Shown: positions 22,315 to 30,960 of the stretch, piece after piece
Layout of the letters: each line of letters begins with the position of its first letter
How positions within the stretch are numbered: the first letter of the stretch is position 1
Notes under the pieces: generated by a model
Seen by the model: only the letters and a program-made list of their open reading frames with translations
The model's database searches: none
What the model was told of the DNA's origin: nothing
Program-made: the position numbers and the translations under genes
Assembly: GCA_031362245.1 (NCBI GenBank)
Contig: JANLSD010000325.1
Coordinates: 1 to 40,109, forward strand
DNA from: JAAURS01 sp031362245
GTDB lineage: Bacteria > Cyanobacteriota > Cyanobacteriia > Thermosynechococcales > Thermosynechococcaceae
Direction of reading: 5' to 3'
Length of the DNA stretch: 40,109 bases

Positions 22315-25300
22315 AGGTCTGGGGTGTGACGCCTTCTAGTAGTCCGTCGGCTACATCGTAGAGCGATCGCAGCTCCTTGAGTTTCTCCTCATTCGGCTGC
22401 CAGAACCCACGTCCATTGGCTTCCAGCATTCGTCCCACAATATTGCGAAACGCCTCAGGGTTCGCCTTGCGGAGTTTTTCTGCCATTTCAGCATCGAGGG
22501 CATAGGTATCAGCCGCTTGGTCATAGACCCAACCTTCTTGGAAATCCGCAGTGCCGCCCCAGCCAATTAGTGCCGTCATTCGCTGGGAGATTTCGTAGGC
22601 ACCGCCAGAGCCTTGTGCCGCCATTGCATTAGCCCATTTGGGATTGAGCAGTTTTGTACGGTACTCCATTCGCAGTAATTCTTCGAGCTTGCGTGGCGTT
22701 GTATCCTTTGAAAAACTTTCCACAAAACTGGCGGTCACACTTTGGCCTTGCTTTTGCTCAGCGGCCTTTTTGAGCGCCCCGGTGTTGGCGTAGTATTCCT
22801 GGATATCGGTGAGTCCATACTCAACGGAGTCGATTTGCTGCACAATGCGTCCCGTGCTTTTGAGCAGCGTGTCTAAAATTTCAGGACGAGCTGCACCTTT
22901 TTCGTTGCGTCCATAGCTAAAAGCATTACGGCTTTTCCAGGTATCTCCGAGTTCTTCGCCCGTCTCCCAGCTAGAATCCGTGACGCAATCGTTTACCAGG
23001 GAACCAAACTCGCCCGATGGGTTGGAAAATAGCCGCGCTGAAGGGTTCTCTACGCCTTGGGCTTTTAGTGAGAGCGCATGTTTGCGAATAAAGTTTTGAT
23101 CTTCTGGTTCATCAGCATCGGCAGCGCGTTGGAAGAGATCATCCAGTAGCTCAATGATGTTGACAAAGCTATCGCGGAAAATGCCGGAGAGATTGGCTAA
23201 CACGTCAATTCGCGGACGACCGAGTTCTGCTAAAGGCTTAAGCTCGTAACGCACAATGCGTCCCGTCCCTTCTTTAAGGGGTTCGGCACCCACCAGCTCC
23301 AGCAAAATGCCTAGGGATTCGCCCTTGGTTTTGATGGCATCTAAGCCCCACAGCATCACGGCGATCGTTTCTGGGTAGGTGCCGTTGTGTTCTTGAAGAT
23401 GTTGCTCAATAAGCTGTTGAGCAATCTGACGACCGCGTTCGTAGGCAGCGGGGGAGGGCATGCGATAGGGATCTAGGGCGTGAATATTGCGGCCTGTGGG
23501 CAGAACACCAGGGCCATCCCGCAAAAGGTCGCCACCGGGCGCGGGGGGAATGTATTCGCCGTTGAGTCCGCGCAGGAGGTTGGTGATTTCGTCGGTGGTT
23601 TGGGTGAGAAGATCTCGGATGGCGATCGCCTCATGGATTCTTTCTGTGATTGGTGAACCGACCCGAGTGAGCATATATGGATCACCGTCGCTCACATGTT
23701 CGTGACATACATCTAGACAGGCATCATAATCCTGACCATTGGCGATCGCCTCCACCGCACCCCGAGGCAACGCATCACCAAAGTAAGCATCCAGATAACT
23801 CAACAGCGCTTCAGGATTGGGAGCGTCACCTAAAATATGCAGACCCGATGAAAACAAGCGATTTTCGAGAATTAGTAAGTAGTCGTACAGTTCTACAAGA
23901 TAAGCCTGAAACGCATGGGCACTAAACATCCGCGCATTTTCTGGCGTGAACTCAATCCCTAGCCTTTTTGCTTCGGCAAACGGGCAATCTGCATCAATGC
24001 CAGCATCCACAATCTTTTTGCAAATCCCTTCTCGCAGCACATCATTCTTGTCAGGATCTTCACGGTATTCTGCAATCAAATCCTTGAGGATAGCTAGTTC
24101 TTTGTAGAGATCTGCTCTGCCATAGGGCGGCACATTATGGGACACCAAAACGCCATAGCCCCGTCGCTTTGCCAGAATCGATTCTGAAGGGTTATTGGCT
24201 GCATAAATATAAAGGTTCGGGAGGTTGCCCAGCAAAATATCTGACCAAGAATAGCTCGTATTTCCTAAGGGCGAGCCTGGAAGCCATTCCACGGTGCCGT
24301 GCATCCCAAAGTGCACTACTGCATCGGCCTGAAGGTCATTTTGCAACCATTTATAGAACGCGGCGTACTGGGGATGAGGTGTCATGTCACGCTCAAACAT
24401 GAGTCGCATGGGGTCACCCAGGATGCCGAGGGGTGGCTGAACGCCAATCCACACGTTGCCGAGCTGTATCCCGCCTAAGTCAAAATTATCGCCTGTGGTT
24501 TTGATGCCTGTTCCGGTGAGGGAACTCCACTGTTTTTCAATGCGGCTGATGAAGAGATAGCCGAGCCATTTTTGAAGCTGACGGACGTTGACGGTTGCTA
24601 AGCCCTTGCGCTGCTCATAATCTGCAACCGAGTCAGGATCTTCGGTGTAGCCATTTTCTGCCTGTCGGACTTGCTCAATTAAAGCTTCGCCATCTTCAGG
24701 TAAATCCCCAACGGTGTAGCCTTGGGCTTTGAGTGCTTGCAACAGTTTAAGGAGCGATCGCGGCACATTCAGCAACGCCGCCGTTCCCGTAGCCCCATAT
24801 CCCGGCGGAAAACCATAGAGCACAATGGCAATCTTGCGCTCAGCGAGGGGCTTTTGGCGTAGGTTAATCCACTGTTTCAGCCGTCCCGTTAAGCGCTGAA
24901 CCCGTTCTGGGATGAGATAAATATTGTTGCCGACCAAGCCGCCGAGGGGAATGGTGTCGATCGCTCCATCCAACTCCGGCAAGGCATACAGCACAACGCT
25001 CTGCAATCCGCCAATGCCCTGCCTCGTCCAGCTATGGATATCTTGAATCAATAACGGAGCCGCCACAATGTAGGGGACATTCTTGGCCTGAAGAATCCGA
25101 GTTGCAACTTCTACCTGCCGCCCTGCTTCCATCGATCCAGCAGGGCCACCCACCAACGGAAATCCTATGGTTGAGACTATCGCATCTACAGAGACCGCCT
25201 CTTTGGACAGCGATAGCGTTGCGTTTATGCCTTGAGTGCGCTGTAATTGCTCAAACTCCGTCGTCATCAAATCCCGCACGGCCACATGGCCTTCTACCCC

Positions 25301-26113
25301 ATTGATAAAAATAGGAACGGGCAAGAGATGCGCCGCTTCCATTTGCCGGATGAGCTGCGGGATATAGGGCTGCTTGGTAATCACATGCTTGCGATAGAGC
25401 AAAATCCCAACCATTGCCCAGGTTTGAGCCTTGGGCTTTGTTTGCCGATACCAGGCCAAGTAAGCTTTTGGGGATTCAAAATAGCCTAGATAGTCTGGGT
25501 GCAGTAACCCAATATTCGGGGTTTCCAGCAGGGGTGGAATGTCCCCCACGGGTAAGTTCAAATACTTTCCGGCTAAGATCCAGAACATTGTAGCTACATT
25601 TTCGGGACCACCTGCGTTCCAGTAACCGTAGATAATCAGCCAGTTTCGTAAATCCTGAACTTTGCCCACGGGGATATACTTCAGCAGCTTTGGCCCAACT
25701 TTGAGAAAGCTGATGTAGCCCGCTAGCTTGTCTTCTTCTTTGCCGTTGCCAAATTTATCCAGAATAAATTTGACGGGCTTGGGCATTCCCTTGGGCTTAT
25801 CGCCAATGGCAAATTTGCCCAGTTGGGTCAAACTCATTAGCTCCAATGCCGACTCAAACACGAGACGGATGGGGATGTGTTGGGTGCGATCGCGTAGCCA
25901 CATCACCTGGTCATAATCAAACATCAGGCTGGCGAAGAAAACATCGGCTCCTGCGAGGGCTTCCGTGACGGTTGTAGGGGCGGAGATGAGGTCGCGATCG
26001 CTAAAGACCCGAATATCCAAGCCAGGACAGCGGGCGGCGGCGAGTTCTGTCGCTTTGCGATAGAGATCAATATTAAACGATTCAAACCCAGCAATAAGAA
26101 CAATCCGCGCCAT
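22313..26113 (-). CDS. Large subunit of a CobN/ChlH-family metal chelatase
   Basis: This 1266-residue protein belongs to the CobN/BchH family that inserts Co or Mg into tetrapyrroles with AAA+ partners. The hallmark HFGMHGTVEWLPG is present. So are the ChlH/CobN features GFPLVGGPAGSMEAGRQVEV, IVAAPLLIQDIHSWTRQGIG and ILYGFPPGYGATGTAALLNV-type text (here IVLYGFPPGYGATGTAALLN). Its start (MARIVLIAGFESFNIDLYRK) differs from canonical cyanobacterial ChlH, so this is the second paralog. It is annotated variously as BchH or CobN. Cobalt insertion would fit the cobU gene in this window, but the two genes are 8 kb apart. ATG 26113 is preferred over TTG 26119. The 5' end is duplicated at 27088-27262. 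Confidence 0.85.
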   Translation of the reverse strand: MARIVLIAGFESFNIDLYRKATELAAARCPGLDIRVFSDRDLISAPTTVTEALAGADVFFASLMFDYDQVMWLRDRTQHIPIRLVFESALELMSLTQLGKFAIGDKPKGMPKPVKFILDKFGNGKEEDKLAGYISFLKVGPKLLKYIPVGKVQDLRNWLIIYGYWNAGGPENVATMFWILAGKYLNLPVGDIPPLLETPNIGLLHPDYLGYFESPKAYLAWYRQTKPKAQTWAMVGILLYRKHVITKQPYIPQLIRQMEAAHLLPVPIFINGVEGHVAVRDLMTTEFEQLQRTQGINATLSLSKEAVSVDAIVSTIGFPLVGGPAGSMEAGRQVEVATRILQAKNVPYIVAAPLLIQDIHSWTRQGIGGLQSVVLYALPELDGAIDTIPLGGLVGNNIYLIPERVQRLTGRLKQWINLRQKPLAERKIAIVLYGFPPGYGATGTAALLNVPRSLLKLLQALKAQGYTVGDLPEDGEALIEQVRQAENGYTEDPDSVADYEQRKGLATVNVRQLQKWLGYLFISRIEKQWSSLTGTGIKTTGDNFDLGGIQLGNVWIGVQPPLGILGDPMRLMFERDMTPHPQYAAFYKWLQNDLQADAVVHFGMHGTVEWLPGSPLGNTSYSWSDILLGNLPNLYIYAANNPSESILAKRRGYGVLVSHNVPPYGRADLYKELAILKDLIAEYREDPDKNDVLREGICKKIVDAGIDADCPFAEAKRLGIEFTPENARMFSAHAFQAYLVELYDYLLILENRLFSSGLHILGDAPNPEALLSYLDAYFGDALPRGAVEAIANGQDYDACLDVCHEHVSDGDPYMLTRVGSPITERIHEAIAIRDLLTQTTDEITNLLRGLNGEYIPPAPGGDLLRDGPGVLPTGRNIHALDPYRMPSPAAYERGRQIAQQLIEQHLQEHNGTYPETIAVMLWGLDAIKTKGESLGILLELVGAEPLKEGTGRIVRYELKPLAELGRPRIDVLANLSGIFRDSFVNIIELLDDLFQRAADADEPEDQNFIRKHALSLKAQGVENPSARLFSNPSGEFGSLVNDCVTDSSWETGEELGDTWKSRNAFSYGRNEKGAARPEILDTLLKSTGRIVQQIDSVEYGLTDIQEYYANTGALKKAAEQKQGQSVTASFVESFSKDTTPRKLEELLRMEYRTKLLNPKWANAMAAQGSGGAYEISQRMTALIGWGGTADFQEGWVYDQAADTYALDAEMAEKLRKANPEAFRNIVGRMLEANGRGFWQPNEEKLKELRSLYDVADGLLEGVTPQT

Positions 26114-26168
26114 GCTCAACCTGAAAGCGTTACGTCTCGATCTTAATCAGGTTTCAAGGTCTGTGGGG
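25994..26168. repeat. Copy 1 of a 175-bp direct repeat (chelatase gene 5' end and leader)
   Basis: This segment holds the first 40 codons of the chelatase gene (minus strand) and 55 bp of leader. The copy at 27088-27262 matches without gaps, with 7 mismatches, about 96% identity. Confidence 0.92.
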
Positions 26169-26274
26169 TTAATGCTCAGTAGCGGTTGATCTGGCTCATT
26201 GGCCTAGGCATTGTTGTTGAATTCTGTCTAAATCTGATAATCTGATTATATGAAGATTTGGAGAGGGTATTTAG

Positions 26275-26550
26275 ATGACAACACGTATCTCTGCTACCAA
26301 TGCTGCTCGTAATTTCTCGGATCTCATCAATCGAGTTCGATACCAAGGCACAAGTTTTGATATTGAGCGGGGGAATGAAGTAATTGCGCGGATTGTGCCT
26401 GCCGCTCCTCCCGTGACGCTAAGCATTGCCGAGTTTAATGAACGATGGGCGCAGTTACCGCGTCTTGACAGGGATGATGCCGTTTTGTTTGAAGAAACGC
26501 TACAAGATATCCGCAAAAACGCCACGCTTCCTGATTCGTTGTGGGATTAA
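26275..26550 (+). CDS. Phd/YefM-type antitoxin
   Basis: This 91-residue protein opens MTTRISATNAARNFSDLINR, the typical Phd/YefM start (strand, then S.....NFSD.I..V), followed by GTSFDIERGNEVIARIVP. The C-terminal SIAEFNERWAQLPRLDRDDA is the toxin-binding half. It overlaps the PIN toxin gene by 10 bp (GTG start inside its end), the normal antitoxin-first layout. Phd/YefM proteins also repress their own promoter. A decayed partial second copy lies at 27269-27400. It sits between the duplicated chelatase segments. Confidence 0.9.
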   Translation: MTTRISATNAARNFSDLINRVRYQGTSFDIERGNEVIARIVPAAPPVTLSIAEFNERWAQLPRLDRDDAVLFEETLQDIRKNATLPDSLWD

Positions 26551-26948
26551 TTATTGACACTAATGTGCTAATTCGAGCAGAACGGGATGCTCGTTCTGAT
26601 TTGTTTCCCTCATCCGCAGCACACGACAACCTATACATCAGCGCCATCACGGTTTCGGAACTGTTGGTTGGTGTCCATCTTGCCAATTCAGAGGCGAGAC
26701 GCAATCAACGGAGTGCTTTTGTGGAGAGCTTAATCGGCTTTTTTCCTGTTCTAGATTTCTCTGCTGATGCTGCACGGATTCATGCAGGGCTGTATGCATC
26801 TCTACGTCAACGGGGTGAGTTGATTGGTGCCAATGACCTTATTATTGCTGCAACTGCGCTACAACATGGGTTTGCTGTACTCACAGGAAATGAACGGGAG
26901 TTCAACCGGATTCCTGGACTGAAGGTGATTACTTTTGAAGCGCGGTGA
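26541..26948 (+). CDS. vapC: PIN-domain toxin (VapC family)
   Basis: This is a 135-residue PIN nuclease. The first catalytic Asp is in GLIIDTNVLIRAERDA, Glu in SAITVSELLVGVHLA, and the later acidic residues in IGANDLIIAATALQHG and VLTGNEREFNRIPGL. All four positions expected for metal binding are present. The start is GTG at 26541, overlapping the antitoxin by 10 bp. VapC toxins cut tRNA or rRNA. It resembles a distinct subgroup from the toxin at 5760, so the two modules are independent. Confidence 0.93.
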   Translation: MGLIIDTNVLIRAERDARSDLFPSSAAHDNLYISAITVSELLVGVHLANSEARRNQRSAFVESLIGFFPVLDFSADAARIHAGLYASLRQRGELIGANDLIIAATALQHGFAVLTGNEREFNRIPGLKVITFEAR

Positions 26949-27087
26949 TATGAAACGGGTGCATCTCTGGAATCATGTTGATTGGTTTATGAATCGCACG
27001 CCCAGCAAATGTAGCCATTGATCGCATTACTGCTCACGTCCAGGCTTACAATCTGCAAGCCCAAGCGCTTCGCTATCAAGAAAAGGG

Positions 27088-27262
27088 GCGATCACTAAAG
27101 ACCCGAATATCCAAGCCGGGACAGCGGGCGGCGGCAAGTTCTGTCGCTTTGCGATAGAGATCAATATTAAACGATTCAAACCCAGCAATGAGAACAATCC
27201 GCGCCATGTTCAACCTGAAAGCGTTACGTCTCGATCGTAATCAGGTTTCAAGATCTGTGGGG
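27088..27262. repeat. Copy 2 of the 175-bp direct repeat
   Basis: This matches 25994-26168 without gaps. It contains an orphan start of the chelatase gene (ATG at 27207, minus strand) that runs only about 40 codons. It lies 139 bp after the PIN toxin gene and directly before the decayed antitoxin. Confidence 0.92.
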
Positions 27263-27268
27263 GGGGTG

Positions 27269-27400
27269 AATATTGCTGAATTTGCTGAGCAGTGACTACT
27301 GTTATCGAGTTTTGAGAATCGAGTTTTGAGGATATGGTCTTGTTTGAAGCAAGTCTTGTGGACATCCGTCAAAATGGTTTTCTTTATGAAGATCTGTTGA
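27269..27400 (+). pseudogene. Decayed second antitoxin copy
   Basis: IAEFAEQ and, after a break, VLFEASLVDIRQNGFLYEDL align with SIAEFNE and AVLFEETLQDIRKNATL of the antitoxin at 26275. The N-terminal 50 residues are missing and the rest is frameshifted. A 14-bp tandem duplication (ATCGAGTTTTGAGA at 27304-27317 and ATCGAGTTTTGAGG at 27318-27331) lies between the two conserved parts and probably caused the break. Confidence 0.75.
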
Positions 27401-27437
27401 ATTTAATAAATGTTCCTTTAAATGTTATGACATTTGA

Positions 27438-27457
27438 ATATTTGAATATTCAAGTAT
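27438..27457. promoter_or_regulatory. AT-rich palindrome upstream of the LTXXQ gene
   Basis: TTGAATATTCAA at 27442-27453 is a perfect 12-bp palindrome that extends, with one mismatch, to 20 bp. The arrangement ATA.TTGAATATTCAA.TAT is like operators of ArsR/SmtB-type metal sensors, but the regulator is not known. It lies 137 bp before the gene start. Confidence 0.4.
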
Positions 27458-27593
27458 TTAAATAAAAATACAGTTAAAGATTCTCTAATTCAGTCTCTAC
27501 CTAGATCTTAGGCTGAAGAAGCCCCAGTTTTATCCTGAGATCTAAACACATGCCGTCAAAAATTCGCTATCCTCGGAGGAACCAAAATTACAG

Positions 27594-28043
27594 GTGCCTA
27601 TGACTTATTCATTCAAAACCAGTCTTAACCAAATCATCTCTATTGCGGTAGTTGCTTTAGGCATTGCGATCGCCCCTCATGCAGCTCAAGCCTCCGTAGT
27701 ACCAACGGCTCAAATCGTAGCTCAAGCAGCATCTAGTCCCCCTGCCCCTAAAGCAACCAATGGCCCTAAAATCACACTAAACGAGGAGCAGAAAGCAAAA
27801 ATCGGCGAAATTCATAAAAACGAAAGCAGTCAGATTCTAGCTATTTTGACGCCTGAACAAAAAACGATCATACAAAAAGCAGCTCAGGCGAACAGCACAT
27901 CTGGATCGATCGAGGCAGATCTCAAGCTGACCCAAGAGTAGAAAACAAAAATTGCGTCGATTCAGCAAGAGAGCAGAAAAAAAATTGAATCGGTTTTAAC
28001 GCTAGAGCAACTTCAAATTCTGAAAAACCAGCGGCCTCAATAA
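27594..28043 (+). pseudogene. LTXXQ-motif (CpxP/Spy-like) periplasmic protein split by an in-frame amber codon
   Basis: The frame starts at GTG 27594 (GGAGGA at 27575-27580) or ATG 27600. It has a signal peptide (LNQIISIAVVALGIAIAPHA, AQA cleavage) and a helical domain with LNEEQKAKIGEIHKNESSQI and LAILTPEQKTI. It meets TAG at 27939-27941 after LTQE, then stays open for 33 more codons (KTKIASIQQESRKKIESVLT, then LEQLQILKNQRPQ) to TAA 28043. That tail repeats the LT.EQK.KI.. pattern, so the ancestral codon was probably CAG (Gln). The first 115 residues form the truncated product. Amber suppression cannot be excluded. Confidence 0.7.
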
Positions 28044-28224
28044 AATATTGAACTCAGCGGGGATGGAGTTGGCACTGTTCAGTAAACGGGGGATGGATAT
28101 GCGAGAGCTATACTCTGAAAGGTTTTCGAGCTTTTCTTGTGAAGTACTCCCAAAGTCCTAATAGATATAGACTTCAGAGCTTTATCAACTTTTAGCTGAG
28201 CAGTCCCCACCCCCCTAGACCACA

Positions 28225-28734
28225 CTATTGATAGGCAGCAATCCCTCTATCCACCAAAGCCTTCACCTTATCGACATCGTGCCAACCCCGAATCTCGACC
28301 TTTTTTTTCTGGAGATTCTTGTAGGTCAAGAAAAATTCGGAAATTTCGTCTAAACGGTGCTGGGCAATATTGCTCAAAGACGTGACATGAGCAAAACGGG
28401 GGTCTTGGTCAGGCACGCACAGAATTTTTTCATCTCCCTCGCCGCCGTCAATCATTTCTAGATAGCCGATGGGTCGCGCTGCAATCACGCAGCCTGGGAA
28501 CGTGGGTTCGTCCATAATGACCATCCCATCAAGGGGGTCGCCATCGTCACCGAGGGTATTGGGGATAAATCCGTAATCGTAGGGATACATCACCGACGAG
28601 TACAAAACGCGATCTAAGGCAAAGGCGTTCATGTCCTTGTCAAATTCGTACTTATTTTTGCTGCCTGCGGCAATTTCAATCAAAACGTTGATTAATCCGG
28701 GCTTAGGCTGGGCAGGAATACGTGTTAAATCCAC
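28225..28734 (-). CDS. ppa: Inorganic pyrophosphatase
   Basis: Family I pyrophosphatase hydrolyses PPi to drive biosynthesis. This 169-residue protein has INVLIEIAAGSKNKYEFDKD, YPYDYGFIPNTLGDDGDPLD with the DGDPLD metal-binding signature, and GVVIAARPIG-type text (here GCVIAARPIGYLEMIDGGEG) followed by EKILCVPDQDPRF. Length is normal. The start is GTG at 28734 with TTGGAG upstream. It is a monocistronic minus-strand gene flanked by unrelated genes. Confidence 0.96.
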   Translation of the reverse strand: MDLTRIPAQPKPGLINVLIEIAAGSKNKYEFDKDMNAFALDRVLYSSVMYPYDYGFIPNTLGDDGDPLDGMVIMDEPTFPGCVIAARPIGYLEMIDGGEGDEKILCVPDQDPRFAHVTSLSNIAQHRLDEISEFFLTYKNLQKKKVEIRGWHDVDKVKALVDRGIAAYQ

Positions 28735-29010
28735 TAGGGCAAATCTCCAAGTAATTAAGGTCAGAACAGTGGCGCGATGGGTTGAGTGCCCTTAGTAAGA
28801 CACCCTCAATGGGCCAGACTGAATTGAGTTGCAAAACTCAAAATGTTCAATCCAGTCATACAGTGCGGTAGCATGCATTCAATGCGTCAGGACACAAACG
28901 CCCTGAACGCTAGAATTGGCATTATTTCGTTTGCCAGCAGAGATAATCTTCTCCTGACAAACCCAGTGATGCTCCCATAGCATTTTAGAAGAATTGGGAC
29001 ACTGTCTAGG
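28735..29010. other. 276-bp divergent intergenic region
   Basis: This lies between the ppa start and the next plus-strand gene. It contains an imperfect inverted repeat GCGTCAGG / CCTGAACGC (about 28883-28909). No coding sequence or RNA gene was recognised. Confidence 0.45.
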
Positions 29011-29457
29011 ATGGGCTTGAACGATTTTCGCCGCGATCGCAAACAGTTTAACCGCCTGAACTATCGGCTAAGAGCACTGATGTTGTTGCTCTCGGCTGTA
29101 TTGATTGTGATTAGCGTTGTGTTAGCCATTGTTATTTTTATCTACGTCTTGAGCATTGCGACGAACCCCCTCAATGCCAAAGCGTTAATTGATCAATGGT
29201 CAACCCTCTTTTTAGACAACCCAGGGACCCTCTCTGCCACGCCTTCGCCCTTTAATGGGCCAGCGCGGTGGTTGGCGGTGATCACATTGATTGTGCTGGT
29301 GTTTTTATTGATCCGTATTCCCTTGCTGATGCTACAAATGGGTACGCAGCTCATGATGTCTTGCCAAGAAGACAACCGTCAGCTTCGTAACTTTGTGCGT
29401 CAGATTTTAGAAGATTTGCGCGCCCAGAATGAACTCCCGCCTTCCGATGGAGATTAA
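29011..29457 (+). CDS. Two-TM hypothetical membrane protein
   Basis: This is a 148-residue protein with a basic N-terminus (FRRDRKQFNRLNYRLRALM) and two transmembrane segments (about 22-50 and 88-112) joined by a roughly 40-residue loop. The C-terminus QEDNRQLRNFVRQILEDLRA is helical and acidic-basic. No domain is recognised. It is convergent with the DUF4335 gene, 5 bp away. Confidence 0.6.
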   Translation: MGLNDFRRDRKQFNRLNYRLRALMLLLSAVLIVISVVLAIVIFIYVLSIATNPLNAKALIDQWSTLFLDNPGTLSATPSPFNGPARWLAVITLIVLVFLLIRIPLLMLQMGTQLMMSCQEDNRQLRNFVRQILEDLRAQNELPPSDGD

Positions 29458-29462
29458 CGCTC

Positions 29463-30245
29463 TTAGTTCGGTGCTTTAGGGCTAGGCTGTGGGCTTGCCG
29501 TACCCGCCTTTGGAGCAGCGGCTGGAGAGACCACGGGTACCTGAATAGAGGTTCCTGATTTTGCTTTAGGTGGGACGCCCGCTGGAGACTCAACAGGCTT
29601 GCCAATGGACGGCTGTGTTTGCAGTTCTTTAGGTGGAGTGGGCACCTTGGGTATGGGCATAAAGAAGACAGCAGCAGCGGCGATCGCCACACCCGCTGCA
29701 CCCAAGGCAATGGGGGCAGACTGCTCTATCACAAGCTGAGGAGACATAACCTCTTTGCGCGATCGCGGTTGAATGGCAACCTGAAGCTCTGGCAAAGTTT
29801 GCTGATCTGCCGTAAGCTGATCCACCGCCTCCATCAGGTCAAAAAGCTGTACTGCCGAAATGTGAAGCGCCTGAGCAGGCTTCTCTAAACCCTCGGTCTC
29901 GGCTAATGAGGCTGCGCTGCCTTGAAATAAAAGTGCAGCGGGCACCGTCAGGGTAAACCCACCGTCCTGAGCGGGCTGAATCTGCACTTTAGAATCATCG
30001 GCCTTGGTGGCTGATTTGATGCCGCTAATCCAAGCCTGGGCGCAGTGATTGGTGGCAGCCACTAATTCATCCAAAAACTCGCGTCCCCCCACGAGAGGCG
30101 ACTTTTCTCCGGCGAAGTAACATTCAAATCGGGTAAGAACAGACAGCTCGGCCCGATTTCCGGTGGCTGTATTATCTAGGGTGTTGCTTAATCCATCCAG
30201 GGTTAAGACGCAGTCTGGCAAACTATATTGACGCTGAATAGGCAT
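29463..30245 (-). CDS. DUF4335 family protein
   Basis: This 260-residue protein begins MPIQRQYSLPDCVLTLDGLS, the characteristic DUF4335 opening of cyanobacteria. It has a central domain (QIQPAQDGGFTLTVPAALLF, LHISAVQLFDLMEAVDQLTA), one transmembrane helix (about 178-196, IALGAAGVAIAAAAVFFMPI) and a long Pro-rich C-terminal tail. The function is unknown. It begins 8 bp after the DUF3038 gene and the pair is conserved, so the two probably act together. Confidence 0.85.
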   Translation of the reverse strand: MPIQRQYSLPDCVLTLDGLSNTLDNTATGNRAELSVLTRFECYFAGEKSPLVGGREFLDELVAATNHCAQAWISGIKSATKADDSKVQIQPAQDGGFTLTVPAALLFQGSAASLAETEGLEKPAQALHISAVQLFDLMEAVDQLTADQQTLPELQVAIQPRSRKEVMSPQLVIEQSAPIALGAAGVAIAAAAVFFMPIPKVPTPPKELQTQPSIGKPVESPAGVPPKAKSGTSIQVPVVSPAAAPKAGTASPQPSPKAPN

Positions 30246-30253
30246 GGCGAGTC

Positions 30254-30901
30254 TTAGGCTATTTCCCCATCAAATAAACTGGACCAAAGACGCTGCATTC
30301 CTGCGGTGCCGGTACAAAACAAGATTTGCCCCAAAAGGCTGAGGGCGAGTTCGTTCAACGCTTCGCTGCTGGACTTGTAGGGTGCGATCGCCGTCCGATT
30401 GGCATTCATTCGGCTCAAAAAATGACCCCGAAACCGCTCCAAGTACTGCGCCAGCCGGAAATGATGATCGGCGCTGAGGTTTTGGGCCTTCAACTGCTCG
30501 TTCGCCCTTAAAATCTGACGAATGGTGCTCGTTTGTCGCCGTGCCAGATAGCAGGCCAACACCACCAATGCTTTTCCTTCTGTAATGTTCAGAGACTGCC
30601 GTTGGCTAAAGCGACGCAGGGGGTTGGTATTGCGCAACTGCCAGAGATGCACCCTGTTTTTAATGACTGGCTGGAGCTGAAGCTCATGAAGCCCCACAAT
30701 TATATTTTCCGTCGCGTTGAGGTCGAGGGCCTCTAAGGCGATGAGCATCCAGTCCAATTGAATGCGCGTTCGGCGCGGACAAACTTGTCCCGGCACATCT
30801 GGGTCTCTCAACCCCGCGAAGGCGTAGGAATTGACCGGTGTTGTAATGCCCTGCATCTCTGTAATATCAGTATCCATCAAGCTTATAGACTGTAATCCCA
30901 T
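30254..30901 (-). CDS. DUF3038 family protein
   Basis: From the ATG at 30901 this is a 215-residue protein; TTG 30916 and ATG 30877 are alternatives. It has the DUF3038 core: RIQLDWMLIALEALDLNATE, RHLWQLRNTNPLRRF-like text (HLWQLRNTNPLRRFSQRQ), KALVVLACYLARRQTSTIRQ and LNELALSLLGQILFCTGTAG. DUF3038 is cyanobacteria-specific, often found next to DUF4335 as here, and of unknown function. A strong hairpin (30961-30995) lies 60 bp upstream. Confidence 0.85.
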   Translation of the reverse strand: MGLQSISLMDTDITEMQGITTPVNSYAFAGLRDPDVPGQVCPRRTRIQLDWMLIALEALDLNATENIIVGLHELQLQPVIKNRVHLWQLRNTNPLRRFSQRQSLNITEGKALVVLACYLARRQTSTIRQILRANEQLKAQNLSADHHFRLAQYLERFRGHFLSRMNANRTAIAPYKSSSEALNELALSLLGQILFCTGTAGMQRLWSSLFDGEIA

Positions 30902-30960
30902 ATCGGACGCATTCAATCAAGTCATGGCTGACGATGCAAGCGTCATTAGCAAAGACTAAA

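Noticed and set aside
26114..26274. Cobalamin riboswitch upstream of the chelatase gene
   Set aside because: I found no B12-box-like conserved block, and the same leader is present in the duplicated copy without a gene.
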